Notes: generated by a model not told the origin, from the letters alone. Counted from the stretch's first letter, positions 17,804 through 27,052 are shown. The stretch: DNA of 64,000 nt from Catellatospora coxensis (GCF_016862635.1 NZ_BONI01000035.1:1-64000); one strand, 5' to 3'. Translations and numbers: made by a program.

Positions 17804-19291
17804 ATGAACCGCAGACTCCTCTTCGCTTCGGCGGCGGCGACCCTCACCCTGGGCATCACCGTCGCGCTGACGTATCCGGCCGCGGCGGGACAAAGCCCCG
17901 ACGCCGCGACCGACGCCGCCACCGCGGCGGGCATCTCGCCCCAGGTCTTCCAGGCCCTCGCCCGTGACCTCAAGCTCGACCCGGCCGGCGTGCAGGCCCG
18001 GCTCGCCAACGAGACCAAGGCCGGCAAGGCCGACCTGGCGCTGCGCAAGTCGCTCGGCGGGGCCTACGGCGGCGGCTGGCTGTCGGCCGACGCGAAGACG
18101 TTCACCGTCGGCGTCACCAGCGAGGCCCAGGCCGCGAAGGTACGCGCCACCGGGGCGACCCCGCAGCTCGTCGCCCGCAGCCTCACCCAGCTGGACGCGG
18201 TCAAGGCCCAGCTCGACGCGGTCGCGACCAAGGCCCCCAAGACGGTCCCCGGCTGGTACGTCGACGTGACCACCAACCAGGTCGTGGTGCTCGCCAAGTC
18301 GGGCGCCGACGCGGCCGCCTTCGTCAAGCAGAGCGGGGTCGACGCCACCGCGGTGCGCGTCGAGGCGAGCGCCGAGACCCCGGTGCCCTACATCGACGTC
18401 ATCGGCGGCAACGCGTACTACATCGGCAGCGGCAGCCGATGCTCGGTCGGCTTCTCGGTCAACGGCGGCTTCATCACCGCCGGCCACTGCGGCAGCACCG
18501 GGGCGACCACGACGCAGCCGAGCGGCACCTTCGCCGGGTCCAGCTTCCCCGGCAACGACTACGCCTGGGTCCGGGTCAACTCCGGCAACACCCCGCGCGG
18601 CCTGGTCAACAACTACGCGGGCGGCACCGTGACGGTGTCCGGCTCGACCGAGGCCGCCGTCGGCGCGTCGGTCTGCCGGTCCGGCTCGACCACCGGCTGG
18701 CACTGCGGCACGATCCAGGCCCGCAACTCCTCGGTCACCTACCCGCAGGGCACCGTCAACGGCCTGATCCGCACGAACGTCTGCGCGGAGCCGGGCGACT
18801 CCGGCGGCTCGCTCATCGCGGGCAGCCAGGCGCAGGGCGTCACCTCCGGCGGCTCCGGCAACTGCTCGTCGGGCGGCACGACCTACTTCCAGCCGGTCAA
18901 CGAGATCCTGTCGGCGTACAGCCTGACGCTGGTGACCGGCAGCGGCCCGCCGCCGTCGTCCCCGCCGCCCGGCGGCAGCGGCTGCACCGGCTACGAGTTC
19001 AGCCGCAGCGGCTCGCTGTCCAGCGGCGGCAGCGCCTACCAGCCGGACAACAGCTACTACCAGTCCACCAGCTCGGGCACCCACCGCGGCTGCGTGGCGG
19101 GCCCGGCGGGCACGGACTTCGACCTCTACCTGCAGAAGTGGAACGGCTCGGCGTGGGCGAACGTGGCCCAGGGCGCGACCCCGTCGAACGCGGAGACGCT
19201 GACCTACTCGGGCACCGCCGGCTACTACCGGTACCGGGTGCACGCGTACAGCGGCTCGGGCTCGTACGCGATGGGCTTCACCAACCCGTGA
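17804..19291 (+). CDS. Secreted S1 (streptogrisin/alpha-lytic type) protease
   Basis: 495-aa preproprotein. Signal peptide about 1-27 (AAAGQS), then an alpha-lytic-type prodomain (about 40-200) that would act as folding chaperone. The mature chymotrypsin-fold domain has a full triad: His228 (ITAGHCGS), Asp252 (PGNDYAWVRV) and Ser333 (EPGDSGGSLIAG). A Pro/Ser linker (GPPPSSPPPGG) leads to a C-terminal PPC-like beta domain (about 395-495), which usually helps secretion or substrate binding. No SD is seen; TATATA about 20 bp upstream suggests a very short leader. Strong hairpin downstream. Confidence 0.94.
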   Translation: MNRRLLFASAAATLTLGITVALTYPAAAGQSPDAATDAATAAGISPQVFQALARDLKLDPAGVQARLANETKAGKADLALRKSLGGAYGGGWLSADAKTFTVGVTSEAQAAKVRATGATPQLVARSLTQLDAVKAQLDAVATKAPKTVPGWYVDVTTNQVVVLAKSGADAAAFVKQSGVDATAVRVEASAETPVPYIDVIGGNAYYIGSGSRCSVGFSVNGGFITAGHCGSTGATTTQPSGTFAGSSFPGNDYAWVRVNSGNTPRGLVNNYAGGTVTVSGSTEAAVGASVCRSGSTTGWHCGTIQARNSSVTYPQGTVNGLIRTNVCAEPGDSGGSLIAGSQAQGVTSGGSGNCSSGGTTYFQPVNEILSAYSLTLVTGSGPPPSSPPPGGSGCTGYEFSRSGSLSSGGSAYQPDNSYYQSTSSGTHRGCVAGPAGTDFDLYLQKWNGSAWANVAQGATPSNAETLTYSGTAGYYRYRVHAYSGSGSYAMGFTNP

Positions 19292-19314
19292 CGGCCGGCT
19301 GACCCGCAGACTCC

Positions 19315-19346
19315 GGAGCCCGGTTCCTGGCCAGGAACCGGGCTCC
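19315..19346. terminator. Perfect 16-bp hairpin after the S1 protease
   Basis: The 32 bases form an uninterrupted palindrome (GGAGCCCGGTTCCTGG and its complement), 23 bp after the protease stop. It has no T-tract but is the only strong structure before the next gene. Confidence 0.75.
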
Positions 19347-19444
19347 GGCCTGTTCTGGCGGGGCCGCTGGGGCGAGGCTGCCGCCCAGCTCACGGCGGAT
19401 TCCCGAGACCCCGATTGTGTTAGCGTGCATTCCTCATCTTGGGG

Positions 19445-21538
19445 ATGGACGACCGCATGCAACTCATGGCGCACCCGACGCCGGCTGCCCCGACGACGGT
19501 GCAGCCGGTGCCGACCGACCGAGGGTTCCGGCCCGACATTCAGGGCCTCCGGGCGATAGCGGTCATGGTGGTGGTGCTCTACCACCTGTGGCCGACGCAC
19601 CTGACCGGCGGTTACGTGGGCGTCGACGTGTTCTTCGTGATCTCCGGCTTCCTCATCACCGGACATCTGTGGCGCGAGATCGAGACGCGCGGCACCATCC
19701 GGCTGGGCTCCTTCTACGCCCGGCGCGCGCTGCGGCTGCTGCCCGCGGCGGGGCTGGTGCTGGTGGCCACGGCGGTGGCGAGCTACCTGCTGCTGCCCGA
19801 CGACCGCTGGACCGACACGTTCAAGCAGCTGGTGGCGAGTGCGGCCTATGTCCAGAACTGGGTGCTCGCCGGCAACTCCGTCGACTACCTGCTGCAGAAC
19901 GCGCCGGACAGCCCGGTGCAGCACTTCTGGTCGCTGTCGGTGGAGGAGCAGTTCTACGCGTTCTGGCCGCTGCTCATCCTCGTCACCATGCGGCTGGTCA
20001 ACCGGAAGCGCGCCGTCGTCGTGGTGCTCTCGGCGCTGCTGCTCGTCTCGCTCGCCTACTCGGTCTACCAGACCGGGGCCGACCCGAAGCAGGCCTACTT
20101 CATCACGCCGACCCGGGTGTGGGAGTTCGCCGCCGGTGCCCTGTGCGCCCTGGTGACCGTCAAGCCCCGGGTCGTCTGGGGCTGGCTGGGCCTGGCCGCC
20201 GTGCTCGCCTCGGCCGTGCTCTACACCAAGGCCACGCCGTTCCCCGGCTACGCCGCGCTGCTGCCGGTCCTCGGCACCGCCGCGATCATCCTGGCGCGCC
20301 CCGAGGGCAGGGGTTCGGCGGGCCGGTGGCTGTCGTTGCGGCCGGCCACCGCGATCGGCGACATCTCCTACGCCGTCTACCTGTGGCACTGGCCGCTGCT
20401 CCTGCTGATGCCACTCGCCCTGGACGCCCCGCCGGCTCTGCCCGGCAAGGTCGCGGTCCTGGCCGCCACCCTGATCCTGGCCTGGTTCAGCACCCACTGG
20501 TTCGAGACCCCGCTGCGCGCGAACCGGCTGCTCAAGGCGCGCCGCTGGCCGTCGCTGGCGATCGCCGTGTCCCTGGTCGCCGCCATGCTCGGCGCTTCGG
20601 CCTACGCGAACAAGGAGCTCGACGGCCGCGCCGCCGAGGCCGCCGCCAGCTTCACCAGCCGGCTCGACGAGGCGAGCAGCTGCATCGGCGCGGGCGTGTT
20701 CACCGGCGCCGACTGCGCCCCACCCTTCGGCCCGGGTCCGCGGATGTCGGCGACGCTGGCCGTCAAGGACCAGTCCAATCCGGAGTACACCGCCTGCGAC
20801 CCGTCGCTCGACACCCGCAACGTCCTGGAATGCTCCTTCGGCCCGAAGGACGCGGCCTACCGGGTGGCCGTGGTCGGCGACTCGCACGCCACCCAGTGGC
20901 TGGGCACGCTGCGCAGGCTGGCCGACGAGAACCGGCTGCGGGTGAAGACCTACTTCAAGATGTCGTGCCCGTTCGCCGAGGCGATCCGGGTCCTGCCGCG
21001 CGAGGCGAAGGAGCGCCAGGACAACTGCACGGCGTGGCAGGAGGAGGTCACCACCCGCATCGTCGACGATCCGGAGATCGACTACGTGCTGGTCACCGCA
21101 TACTCCGCGGCCTACCGGTTCGAGGCGTTGCCGGGTCGGCCGGCGCTCGCCGATCAGAACGAAGCTTTCATCGGCAAGTGGCAGCGGCTGCTGGCGGCCG
21201 GCAAGCGCGTCGTCGTGCTGCGCGACACCCCGAGCATGCTCGGCAAGTCCGTTCCGTCCTGCGTCGAGAAGGAGCAGGCCAACCTGCGCCGCTGCGCGGT
21301 GGCTCGGGACAAGGCGCTGAAGCCCGACCCGATCTCGGCCGCGGCGGCGGCCCTCGGCGACCCCCGGGTCACCGTCATGGATCTCAGTGACGGGCTGTGC
21401 GATGCGCAATGGTGCTACGGCTTCGCGGGCGATGTGGTCGTCTATCGCGACAGCAACCACCTGACCTGGCAGTACGCCCAGACGCTCGCTCCTGCGTTCT
21501 GGCAGGCCTTCGTGAAGGCCGCAGGACCGCTCACGTAG
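19445..21538 (+). CDS. OafA-like acyltransferase with C-terminal SGNH domain
   Basis: About 697-aa integral membrane acyltransferase. The N-terminal AT3 domain (about 30-375) opens with FRPDIQGLRAIAVMVVVLYHLWP, carrying the R/H pair typical of acyltransferase-3 proteins, and has about ten helices (including VDVFFVISGFLITGHLWRE). After an 11th helix (about 378-396), an extracytoplasmic SGNH-like domain follows: GDSH in VVGDSHATQW and the late DGLCDAQWCYG/DSNHLTWQYA with Asp-His. Such proteins O-acetylate cell-wall or surface glycans. Starts at TTG 19439 or ATG 19457 are possible; no clear SD. Monocistronic, with its own terminator. Confidence 0.9.
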   Translation: MDDRMQLMAHPTPAAPTTVQPVPTDRGFRPDIQGLRAIAVMVVVLYHLWPTHLTGGYVGVDVFFVISGFLITGHLWREIETRGTIRLGSFYARRALRLLPAAGLVLVATAVASYLLLPDDRWTDTFKQLVASAAYVQNWVLAGNSVDYLLQNAPDSPVQHFWSLSVEEQFYAFWPLLILVTMRLVNRKRAVVVVLSALLLVSLAYSVYQTGADPKQAYFITPTRVWEFAAGALCALVTVKPRVVWGWLGLAAVLASAVLYTKATPFPGYAALLPVLGTAAIILARPEGRGSAGRWLSLRPATAIGDISYAVYLWHWPLLLLMPLALDAPPALPGKVAVLAATLILAWFSTHWFETPLRANRLLKARRWPSLAIAVSLVAAMLGASAYANKELDGRAAEAAASFTSRLDEASSCIGAGVFTGADCAPPFGPGPRMSATLAVKDQSNPEYTACDPSLDTRNVLECSFGPKDAAYRVAVVGDSHATQWLGTLRRLADENRLRVKTYFKMSCPFAEAIRVLPREAKERQDNCTAWQEEVTTRIVDDPEIDYVLVTAYSAAYRFEALPGRPALADQNEAFIGKWQRLLAAGKRVVVLRDTPSMLGKSVPSCVEKEQANLRRCAVARDKALKPDPISAAAAALGDPRVTVMDLSDGLCDAQWCYGFAGDVVVYRDSNHLTWQYAQTLAPAFWQAFVKAAGPLT

Positions 21539-21543
21539 GGACC

Positions 21544-21589
21544 AAGACCGAGGGCCCTCATCCTGGAACGGATGAGGGCCCTCGGTCTT
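21544..21589. terminator. 20-bp stem terminator shared by acyltransferase and tRNA gene
   Basis: A perfect 20-bp stem (21544-21563 with 21570-21589) and a 6-nt loop TGGAAC. It lies between convergent units, the acyltransferase gene ending at 21538 and the initiator tRNA whose 3' end is at 21598, so it probably ends both. Confidence 0.85.
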
Positions 21590-21597
21590 CGTGCTGT

Positions 21598-21674
21598 TGG
21601 TAGCGGGGACAGGATTTGAACCTGCGACCTCTGGGTTATGAGCCCAGCGAGCTACCGAGCTGCTCCACCCCGCG
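21598..21674 (-). tRNA. Initiator tRNA-fMet (CAT), CCA encoded
   Basis: 77-nt gene read on the minus strand from CGCGGGGTGGAGCAGCTCGG to CCCCGCTACCA. Anticodon CAT sits in the loop CTCATAA on a stem with three consecutive G:C pairs, the hallmark of initiator tRNA. Position 1 is C and position 72 is T, so the acceptor end is unpaired, as required for formylation and as known in actinobacterial initiators. TTCAAAT T-loop is intact. The 3' CCA is encoded. A second copy identical through base 73 lies at 23813-23886. Confidence 0.97.
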
Positions 21675-21815
21675 TCGGCTGCTACAGACTATGTCACCGT
21701 TGTCGACCGTGTCTAATCGAATATCCGCCCGCACTCATGGACGCCGTCCCCTTGGCAGGACGGCCCGCCCGGTGTTCGATGACTGGCAACAAACCTTCCA
21801 GAAAGGAGCCGGTCG

Positions 21816-23300
21816 ATGCGAACCCTCCGCGCGGTCGCCGTCACGGCGGCCGTCGCCCTGCTGGGCGCGGCGGTCCCCTACCTGACCAGCACCGCGGCCC
21901 ACGCCGCCGCCCCGGTGCTGCGCGTCACGGTCACCCAGGTCAGCGTCTGGGCCACCGGGTACGGGGCCGACGTGACGATCACCAACACCGGCGACGCCCC
22001 CGCCACCGGCTGGACCGTCGCGTTCGACCTGCCCACGGGCACCACGGTCAGCTCGTCGTGGAGTTCGGTGCGCGCCCAGAGCGGGCAGCGTTACAGCTTC
22101 ACCAACGTGAGCTGGAACGGCACCGTCAACCCGGGCGCCTCGCAGACCTTCGGCTTCAACGCCGCCGGGATCGGCACTCCGGCCGGCTGCACCGTGAACG
22201 GCGCGTCCTGCACGGGCGGCCCCGGCCCGTCCCCGTCCGCGTCACCGTCGGCGAGCGCCTCCCCGTCGCCGTCCCCGTCCGCATCGCCGTCCGGCCCACC
22301 GCCGTCGTCCCCGCCCCCGCCCGGCGGCCCGGTCGTCGACGTGGCCACCGCCGCGCAGCTGAGCAGCGCCTTGAGCAGCGCGCTCCCGGGCACCACCATC
22401 CGGCTCGCGGCGGGCACCTACCGCGGGGCGTTCGCCACCACCCGGCCGGGCACCGCCGACGCGCGCATCACGCTGACCGGGCCGCGTACCGCGATTCTGA
22501 TCAACGACGGGCCGAGCGGCACCGCGCCGTCCTGCCCCGCGCCCACCGCGGGCTGGGACTCCGGGTACGGCCTGTGGCTGTTCGGCGCACCGTACTGGAA
22601 CCTCACCGGGTTCACCGTGGCCGAGTCGAAGAAGGGCATCGTGCTGGACGACTCCCGCCACGTGACGATCAGCGGCGTGTACGTGCACCACATCGAGGAC
22701 GAGGGTGTGCACTTCCGCCGCTCGTCGGCCGACGGGATCATCCGCGACTCCGTCATCGAGTACACCGGCCTGGTCCAGCCCGGCTACGGCGAGGGCGTCT
22801 ACCTCGGCTCGGCCGGATCCAACTGGGCCTGCCACGGCAACTCCGGCGGCGTCGACCGCTCCGACCGGGTCCAGGTGCTGAGCAACCGCATCGGCCCGTA
22901 CGTCGCCGCGGAGCACATCGACATCAAGGAGGGCACCTTCGACGGTGTGATCCGCGGCAACACGTTCGACGGGCGCGGCATCTCCGGGCAGAACTCGGCC
23001 GACTCCTGGATCGACGCCAAGGGCATCGGCTACGTCATCGAGAACAACACCGGCACGTTCGCCGCGCCGGGCACGTTCGTCAACGGCTACGAGACGCACA
23101 ACCCGGCGACCACCCCGTCCTTCCAGAACGGGTGCGGCAACGTGTGGCGCGCCAACAGCTCGAACCTGGGCGGCGTCGGCCAGTACGCGATCCGGATCAC
23201 CTCGACCTCGAAGTGCGCCGGCAACCTCAACGTGGTGTACGCCTCCAACACGGTCGCCAACGCCACCGCGGGCCTGACCAACATCGCGGTCACGCCCTGA
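21816..23300 (+). CDS. Secreted CBM2 protein with right-handed beta-helix
   Basis: 494-aa exported protein. Signal peptide 1-31 (STAAHAA), CBM2 (about 33-135; ending at Cys of ASCTGG), a long Pro/Ser linker (about 137-172), then a parallel beta-helix domain (about 175-494). Repeats of the helix coils read DSRHVTISGVYVHHIEDEGV, ADGIIRDSVIEYTGL and DGVIRGNTFDGRGIS. This layout fits a polysaccharide lyase or hydrolase targeted to plant cell wall, perhaps pectin or hemicellulose, but the exact family could not be read. Strong SD (AAAGGAG) before the ATG. It is convergent with the AraC gene, only 10 bp apart. Confidence 0.85.
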   Translation: MRTLRAVAVTAAVALLGAAVPYLTSTAAHAAAPVLRVTVTQVSVWATGYGADVTITNTGDAPATGWTVAFDLPTGTTVSSSWSSVRAQSGQRYSFTNVSWNGTVNPGASQTFGFNAAGIGTPAGCTVNGASCTGGPGPSPSASPSASASPSPSPSASPSGPPPSSPPPPGGPVVDVATAAQLSSALSSALPGTTIRLAAGTYRGAFATTRPGTADARITLTGPRTAILINDGPSGTAPSCPAPTAGWDSGYGLWLFGAPYWNLTGFTVAESKKGIVLDDSRHVTISGVYVHHIEDEGVHFRRSSADGIIRDSVIEYTGLVQPGYGEGVYLGSAGSNWACHGNSGGVDRSDRVQVLSNRIGPYVAAEHIDIKEGTFDGVIRGNTFDGRGISGQNSADSWIDAKGIGYVIENNTGTFAAPGTFVNGYETHNPATTPSFQNGCGNVWRANSSNLGGVGQYAIRITSTSKCAGNLNVVYASNTVANATAGLTNIAVTP

Positions 23301-23310
23301 CCGAGCGGGC

Positions 23311-23769
23311 TCAGGCCCCGGCCGGTCGCGCCGGGGCCCGGGTCGGCCGGGCCGACTCGCCGTTCCTGACCTGCCGCATGAACATCTTGGCCACGCACCC
23401 CGGCAGGGCGGCGCTCCAGGAGTGGTCACGGGACCGGTAGGAGCTCGGGCTCTCGCCGACCACCTCGGTGAACCGGGTGCTGAACGAGCCCAGCGAGGTG
23501 AACCCGACGGCCAGGCAGACCTCGGTGACGCTCAGGTCGCCCCGGCGCAGCAGGGCCTGGGCGCGCTCGATCCGGCGGCTCATCAGGTAGCTGTAGGGCG
23601 TCTCGCCGAAGGCGGCCCGGAAGCTCCGCGAGAAGTGACCGGGCGACATCAGCGCAGTCCGCGCCAGCGCGGCCACGTCCAGCGGCTGCGCGTATTCGCG
23701 GTCCATCCGGTCACGGGCCTGCCGCAGCCGGACCAGGTCGTCCCTCGTCACTCTGGTCACCTTACCCAC
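23311..23769 (-). CDS. Short AraC-type regulator (HTH domain only)
   Basis: 152-aa protein made almost entirely of the two-helix-turn-helix AraC DNA-binding domain (about 15-115): AQPLDVAALARTALMSPGHFSRSFRAAFGETPYSYLMSRRIERAQ and LSVTEVCLAVGFTSLGSFSTRFTEVVGESPSSYR. No ligand domain is present; the C-terminal 35 residues are basic and unconserved. Members of this short group respond to no known ligand. Neighbour of the CBM2/beta-helix gene and of tRNA-fMet. Target unknown. Confidence 0.88.
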   Translation of the reverse strand: MGKVTRVTRDDLVRLRQARDRMDREYAQPLDVAALARTALMSPGHFSRSFRAAFGETPYSYLMSRRIERAQALLRRGDLSVTEVCLAVGFTSLGSFSTRFTEVVGESPSSYRSRDHSWSAALPGCVAKMFMRQVRNGESARPTRAPARPAGA

Positions 23770-23775
23770 ATGCAG

Positions 23776-23806
23776 AAGGACCCGGCTCCAACGGAGCCGG
23801 GTCCTT
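23776..23806 (-). terminator. 14-bp stem terminator after tRNA-fMet copy 2
   Basis: AAGGACCCGGCTCC pairs with GGAGCCGGGTCCTT around a 3-nt loop. On the minus strand it lies 7 nt after the tRNA 3' end and just upstream of the AraC start, so it would separate the two transcripts. Confidence 0.85.
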
Positions 23807-23812
23807 CGTTCG

Positions 23813-23886
23813 TAGCGGGGACAGGATTTGAACCTGCGACCTCTGGGTTATGAGCCCAGCGAGCTACCGAGCTGCTCCACCCCGCG
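23813..23886 (-). tRNA. Initiator tRNA-fMet (CAT), CCA not encoded
   Basis: 74-nt gene identical to copy 1 through base 73, with the same CAT anticodon, three G:C anticodon-stem pairs and C1/T72 mismatch. The bases after A73 are CGA, not CCA, so the end must be added by the CCA-adding enzyme. A promoter is readable on the minus strand: TTGCGG (23927-23922), 18-bp spacer, TATGGT (23903-23898). Confidence 0.96.
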
Positions 23887-23897
23887 TCGGTCTCTAA

Positions 23898-23927
23898 ACC
23901 ATAGCCGGTTGATCGCACCGCCCGCAA
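23898..23927 (-). promoter_or_regulatory. Promoter of tRNA-fMet copy 2
   Basis: TTGCGG and TATGGT with an 18-bp spacer, 12 bp upstream of the mature tRNA 5' end. Confidence 0.5.
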
Positions 23928-23986
23928 ATCGACACGGGGTGAGCGCCGTCTCAGCGCTCACCCCGTGTCGTCTCAGCCTGCTGCGG

Positions 23987-26908
23987 TCAGCCGGTGGTGG
24001 CCGGCGAGGGTGAGGGCGCCGGGGCGGAGGGCGAGGCAGCCGGGGGCGGCGTGGTGCCGCTCGCCTGCTCGAACTCCTTCATCGCCGCCTCCAGCGCGGC
24101 CAGCGCCTTGCCGTACGCCTCGAAGTTGCCGGACTGCTGGGCGGCCCGCACATCGTCGATGGCCTTGTTGACCTTCTCGGCGGCGGCGGCCAGTGTCGGC
24201 GAACCCGTCGTCGGCGGCGGCTGGTTGCCGGGCGTGGTCACCGGTGGTGTGCCGGTGGTCGTGCCGACCAGCTGCTTGATGCCGTCGGTGAGGGTGTCCG
24301 CGAAGGCCACCTTGTCGCCGTAGCTGACCAGCACCTTCTTCATCAGCGGGTACGCCTTCTCGCCGCTGGAGCGCAGGTAGATCGGCTCGACGTAGAGCAT
24401 GCCGCCGCCGTACGGCAGGGACAGCAGGTTGCCCTTGACGACGTTGTTGCTCCAGATGTTGAGCTGACTTCGGGCCGTCTCGAAGTTCTCCATCAACTGC
24501 TGCGCCTGGCCCGGTCCGGGAATCCGGCCGTCCTTGCTCAGCTCCAGCACCTGCAGCGCCGGTTTGCCGTCGACGTACGACCCGGAGATCAGCGCGGCCA
24601 GGTTCTGCCGTTCCCGCGGGGTCACCGCGGCGGTGAGCTGGAAGCGCGGCTCGGTCTGCCCGGGCAGCTGGGTCAGCAGGTAGTACGGCGGCTGCTTGGC
24701 CGAGCCCGCGTTGGCCGGGTCGTTGGGCACGGCCCAGAAGTCGGGCGCGTTGAAGAAGTCGTTGGCGTTGTTCACGTGGAACCGGGTGAGCAGGTCGCGC
24801 TGCACCTTGAACATGTCCGCCGGGTAGCGGAAGTGCGACGCCAGCTCCGCCGGGATCTCGGCCTTCGGCGTGATCAGCTTGCCGCCGAAGGCGTTGTTCC
24901 ACGTCTTGAGGATCGGGTCCTTGTCGTCGAACTCGTAGAGCTTGACGGTGCCGTCGTAGGCGTCGACGGTGGCCTTCACCGAGTTGCGGATGTAGTTGAT
25001 GTCCTGCCGGGCGAGCCGGAACGTGCCGTCGCCGGTCAGCGAGTCACTGGTCGCGTCCTGCAGGTCGATGCGCTGCGCGTACGGGTAGTTCGCGCTGGTC
25101 GTGTAGCCGTCGATGATCCACACGATGCGCCCGCCGACCGCGGCCGGGTACGGGTCGCCGTCCAGCGTCAGGAACGGGGCGACCTTCTGCACCCGGGTGC
25201 GCGGGTCGCGCTCGTAGAGAATCTTCGAGTTGTCGTTGACCGCGTCGGCCAGCAGGAAGTTCGACTCGGCGTACTTGATCGAGTAGAGCAGCCGCCGCCA
25301 GGTCGAGCCCAGGTCGACGCCGCCGGAGCCGGTGTAGGTGTAGCGGGCGTCGGTGGCGTCGCCGGTGGGCCGGTCGTACTCGGCGCTGGTGCCGCCGTCG
25401 GGCTTGCCGACGATGGCGTACTCGCCCATGCGCTCGCCGTAGTAGATGCGCGGCTGGTCGACCGGCAGCTTGTCGGTGGACGACGAGCAGCCCTGGTCGG
25501 CGCCCTGCGCCTGGCCGGTGAAGAAGCCGGAGACGAAATACGGCTGGCCGGCGCAGACCGTGGTGTTGGCCGGTGCCGCCACCAGGCCGTAGCCGTGGGT
25601 GTAGACCGTGTGCTTGTTGATCCAGTTGCTCTGCGCGGTGGTCAGCTTGCTGTACTCGATCTCGCGCACGCCGACCACGTAGTCGGCGGTCTTGCCGTCG
25701 ATGGTGTAGCGGTCGATGTCGAGCTTGTCGCCGAACTGGTAGAAGCTGCGCACCTGCGACAGCTGCGTGTAGGTCTCGGCGACCACCGCCGGGTCGAGCA
25801 GGCGGATGCTCGGCACGATCGTCTTGTCCTGCGCCAGCGCGGCCGGCGGCACGACCGTGTCCGAGGCGTACGGCGTGTTCGTCGCCGTGTCGAGGCCGTA
25901 CGCGGCGCGCGTGGCCTGAATCGTCCGGTCGATGTACGGCGCTTCCTTGACGTTGCGGCTCGGGTCCACCTGGAACGTCTGCACGCCCCACGGGTAGATG
26001 CCGCCGATGGCGACCGCGGAAATGGCCAGCAGGCCCAGCGCGACGCCCGGCCACACCAGGTTGCGCATGACCGCGTTCGAGAAGATCAGGATGGCGATGA
26101 CGACGATCACCGAGATGTAGGTGAGCATCTCCTTGGCCGGCAGCAGCGCCTGGATGTCGGTGTAACCCGCGCCGGTCAGGTCGGTGCCGGAGATGGTGTC
26201 CAGCAGCAGCGCCCGGCGGTCCAGCACGTACGCGATCGCCTTGAGGCTGACGAACAGCGCGACCAGGCCGGTCAGGTGGGCCCGCGCCCCGGTGGTCATC
26301 CGGTCCCCCGCGCCCGACAGCCGCACCCCGCCGTACAGGTAGTGCACGCCGAGCGCGCCGATCAGCGCCAGCACCGTCACGGTGAAGCCGGTGTTCAGCA
26401 GGTACTGCCAGAACGGCAGCTTGAACACGTAGAACCCGATGTCGATGTTGAACTGCGGGTCGGTCTGCCCGAACGGCTGGGCGTTCTCGAACAGCAGCCA
26501 CTGCTGCCAGTGCCCCTGCGCGGCCAGCCCGGCGAAGAACGCGACCGCACCCGCGGCCAGCGCGAACCAGCGCATCAGGTGCGGGCCGAGCAGGTACCGG
26601 TAGCGCTCCAGCGCCTGCTGCTCGACCCCGGTCGGCGGCAGGAACGGGCGCAGCTTGTACGCCAGGTACAGGTTGCCGAAGAGGAAGGCCCAGATGATCA
26701 GGCCGAACACCGCGAACAGGCCTATCCGCGTGCCGAGCTGGCCGGTGAAGACCTGGGTCGCGCCCAGTTCGTCGAACCAGAGCCATTCGGTCCAGGCTTC
26801 GACCACCCAGCCAAGGACGGCGAAGAAGACAAGAAGGCCGGTCAGCACGATGAGCCAGGCTCGTCCGCGACGGCTCATGTGCGGCAGTTGACTTGATCGG
26901 GTCACCAC
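23987..26908 (-). CDS. UPF0182 family membrane protein
   Basis: 973-aa conserved actinobacterial protein, ortholog-like to M. tuberculosis Rv3193c. Seven N-terminal helices (about residues 15-320; e.g. AWLIVLTGLLVFFAVLGWVVEAW, followed by the conserved TEWLWFDELG) precede a very large extracytoplasmic domain (about 330-880). The C-terminus is a low-complexity Pro/Thr linker, an Ala-rich helical segment and a final Pro/Ser/Ala tail. Function of the family is not established. Start is GTG 26908; ATG 26878 (MSRRGRAW) is an alternative, and neither has a good SD. The gene follows the PDZ protease on the same strand, as in mycobacteria. Confidence 0.93.
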   Translation of the reverse strand: MVTRSSQLPHMSRRGRAWLIVLTGLLVFFAVLGWVVEAWTEWLWFDELGATQVFTGQLGTRIGLFAVFGLIIWAFLFGNLYLAYKLRPFLPPTGVEQQALERYRYLLGPHLMRWFALAAGAVAFFAGLAAQGHWQQWLLFENAQPFGQTDPQFNIDIGFYVFKLPFWQYLLNTGFTVTVLALIGALGVHYLYGGVRLSGAGDRMTTGARAHLTGLVALFVSLKAIAYVLDRRALLLDTISGTDLTGAGYTDIQALLPAKEMLTYISVIVVIAILIFSNAVMRNLVWPGVALGLLAISAVAIGGIYPWGVQTFQVDPSRNVKEAPYIDRTIQATRAAYGLDTATNTPYASDTVVPPAALAQDKTIVPSIRLLDPAVVAETYTQLSQVRSFYQFGDKLDIDRYTIDGKTADYVVGVREIEYSKLTTAQSNWINKHTVYTHGYGLVAAPANTTVCAGQPYFVSGFFTGQAQGADQGCSSSTDKLPVDQPRIYYGERMGEYAIVGKPDGGTSAEYDRPTGDATDARYTYTGSGGVDLGSTWRRLLYSIKYAESNFLLADAVNDNSKILYERDPRTRVQKVAPFLTLDGDPYPAAVGGRIVWIIDGYTTSANYPYAQRIDLQDATSDSLTGDGTFRLARQDINYIRNSVKATVDAYDGTVKLYEFDDKDPILKTWNNAFGGKLITPKAEIPAELASHFRYPADMFKVQRDLLTRFHVNNANDFFNAPDFWAVPNDPANAGSAKQPPYYLLTQLPGQTEPRFQLTAAVTPRERQNLAALISGSYVDGKPALQVLELSKDGRIPGPGQAQQLMENFETARSQLNIWSNNVVKGNLLSLPYGGGMLYVEPIYLRSSGEKAYPLMKKVLVSYGDKVAFADTLTDGIKQLVGTTTGTPPVTTPGNQPPPTTGSPTLAAAAEKVNKAIDDVRAAQQSGNFEAYGKALAALEAAMKEFEQASGTTPPPAASPSAPAPSPSPATTG

Positions 26909-26994
26909 GGTGGAAGCCTACGTTGCCGTGCAAGAGCGCGGCACTGATGGCAGGCCTTACGGAACCGTGGTGAGTCGTCTGACGTGCTGTTTCA

Positions 26995-27023
26995 CGCGGG
27001 CCTGCGCCGCAGCGGGGCCCGCG
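26995..27023 (-). terminator. Hairpin after the PDZ protease gene
   Basis: CGCGGGCC pairs with GGCCCGCG across a 13-nt loop, 30-58 bp after the stop of the PDZ protease gene and before the UPF0182 start. Moderate stem, so partial read-through is possible. Confidence 0.5.
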
Positions 27024-27052
27024 TTTCTCAGCTTATTGCCAGGAATCGTCTA

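Noticed and set aside
17435-21460. 1341-aa minus-strand frame
   Set aside because: Runs antisense through the LysR, protease and acyltransferase genes, all with intact motifs; composition is typical of a shadow.
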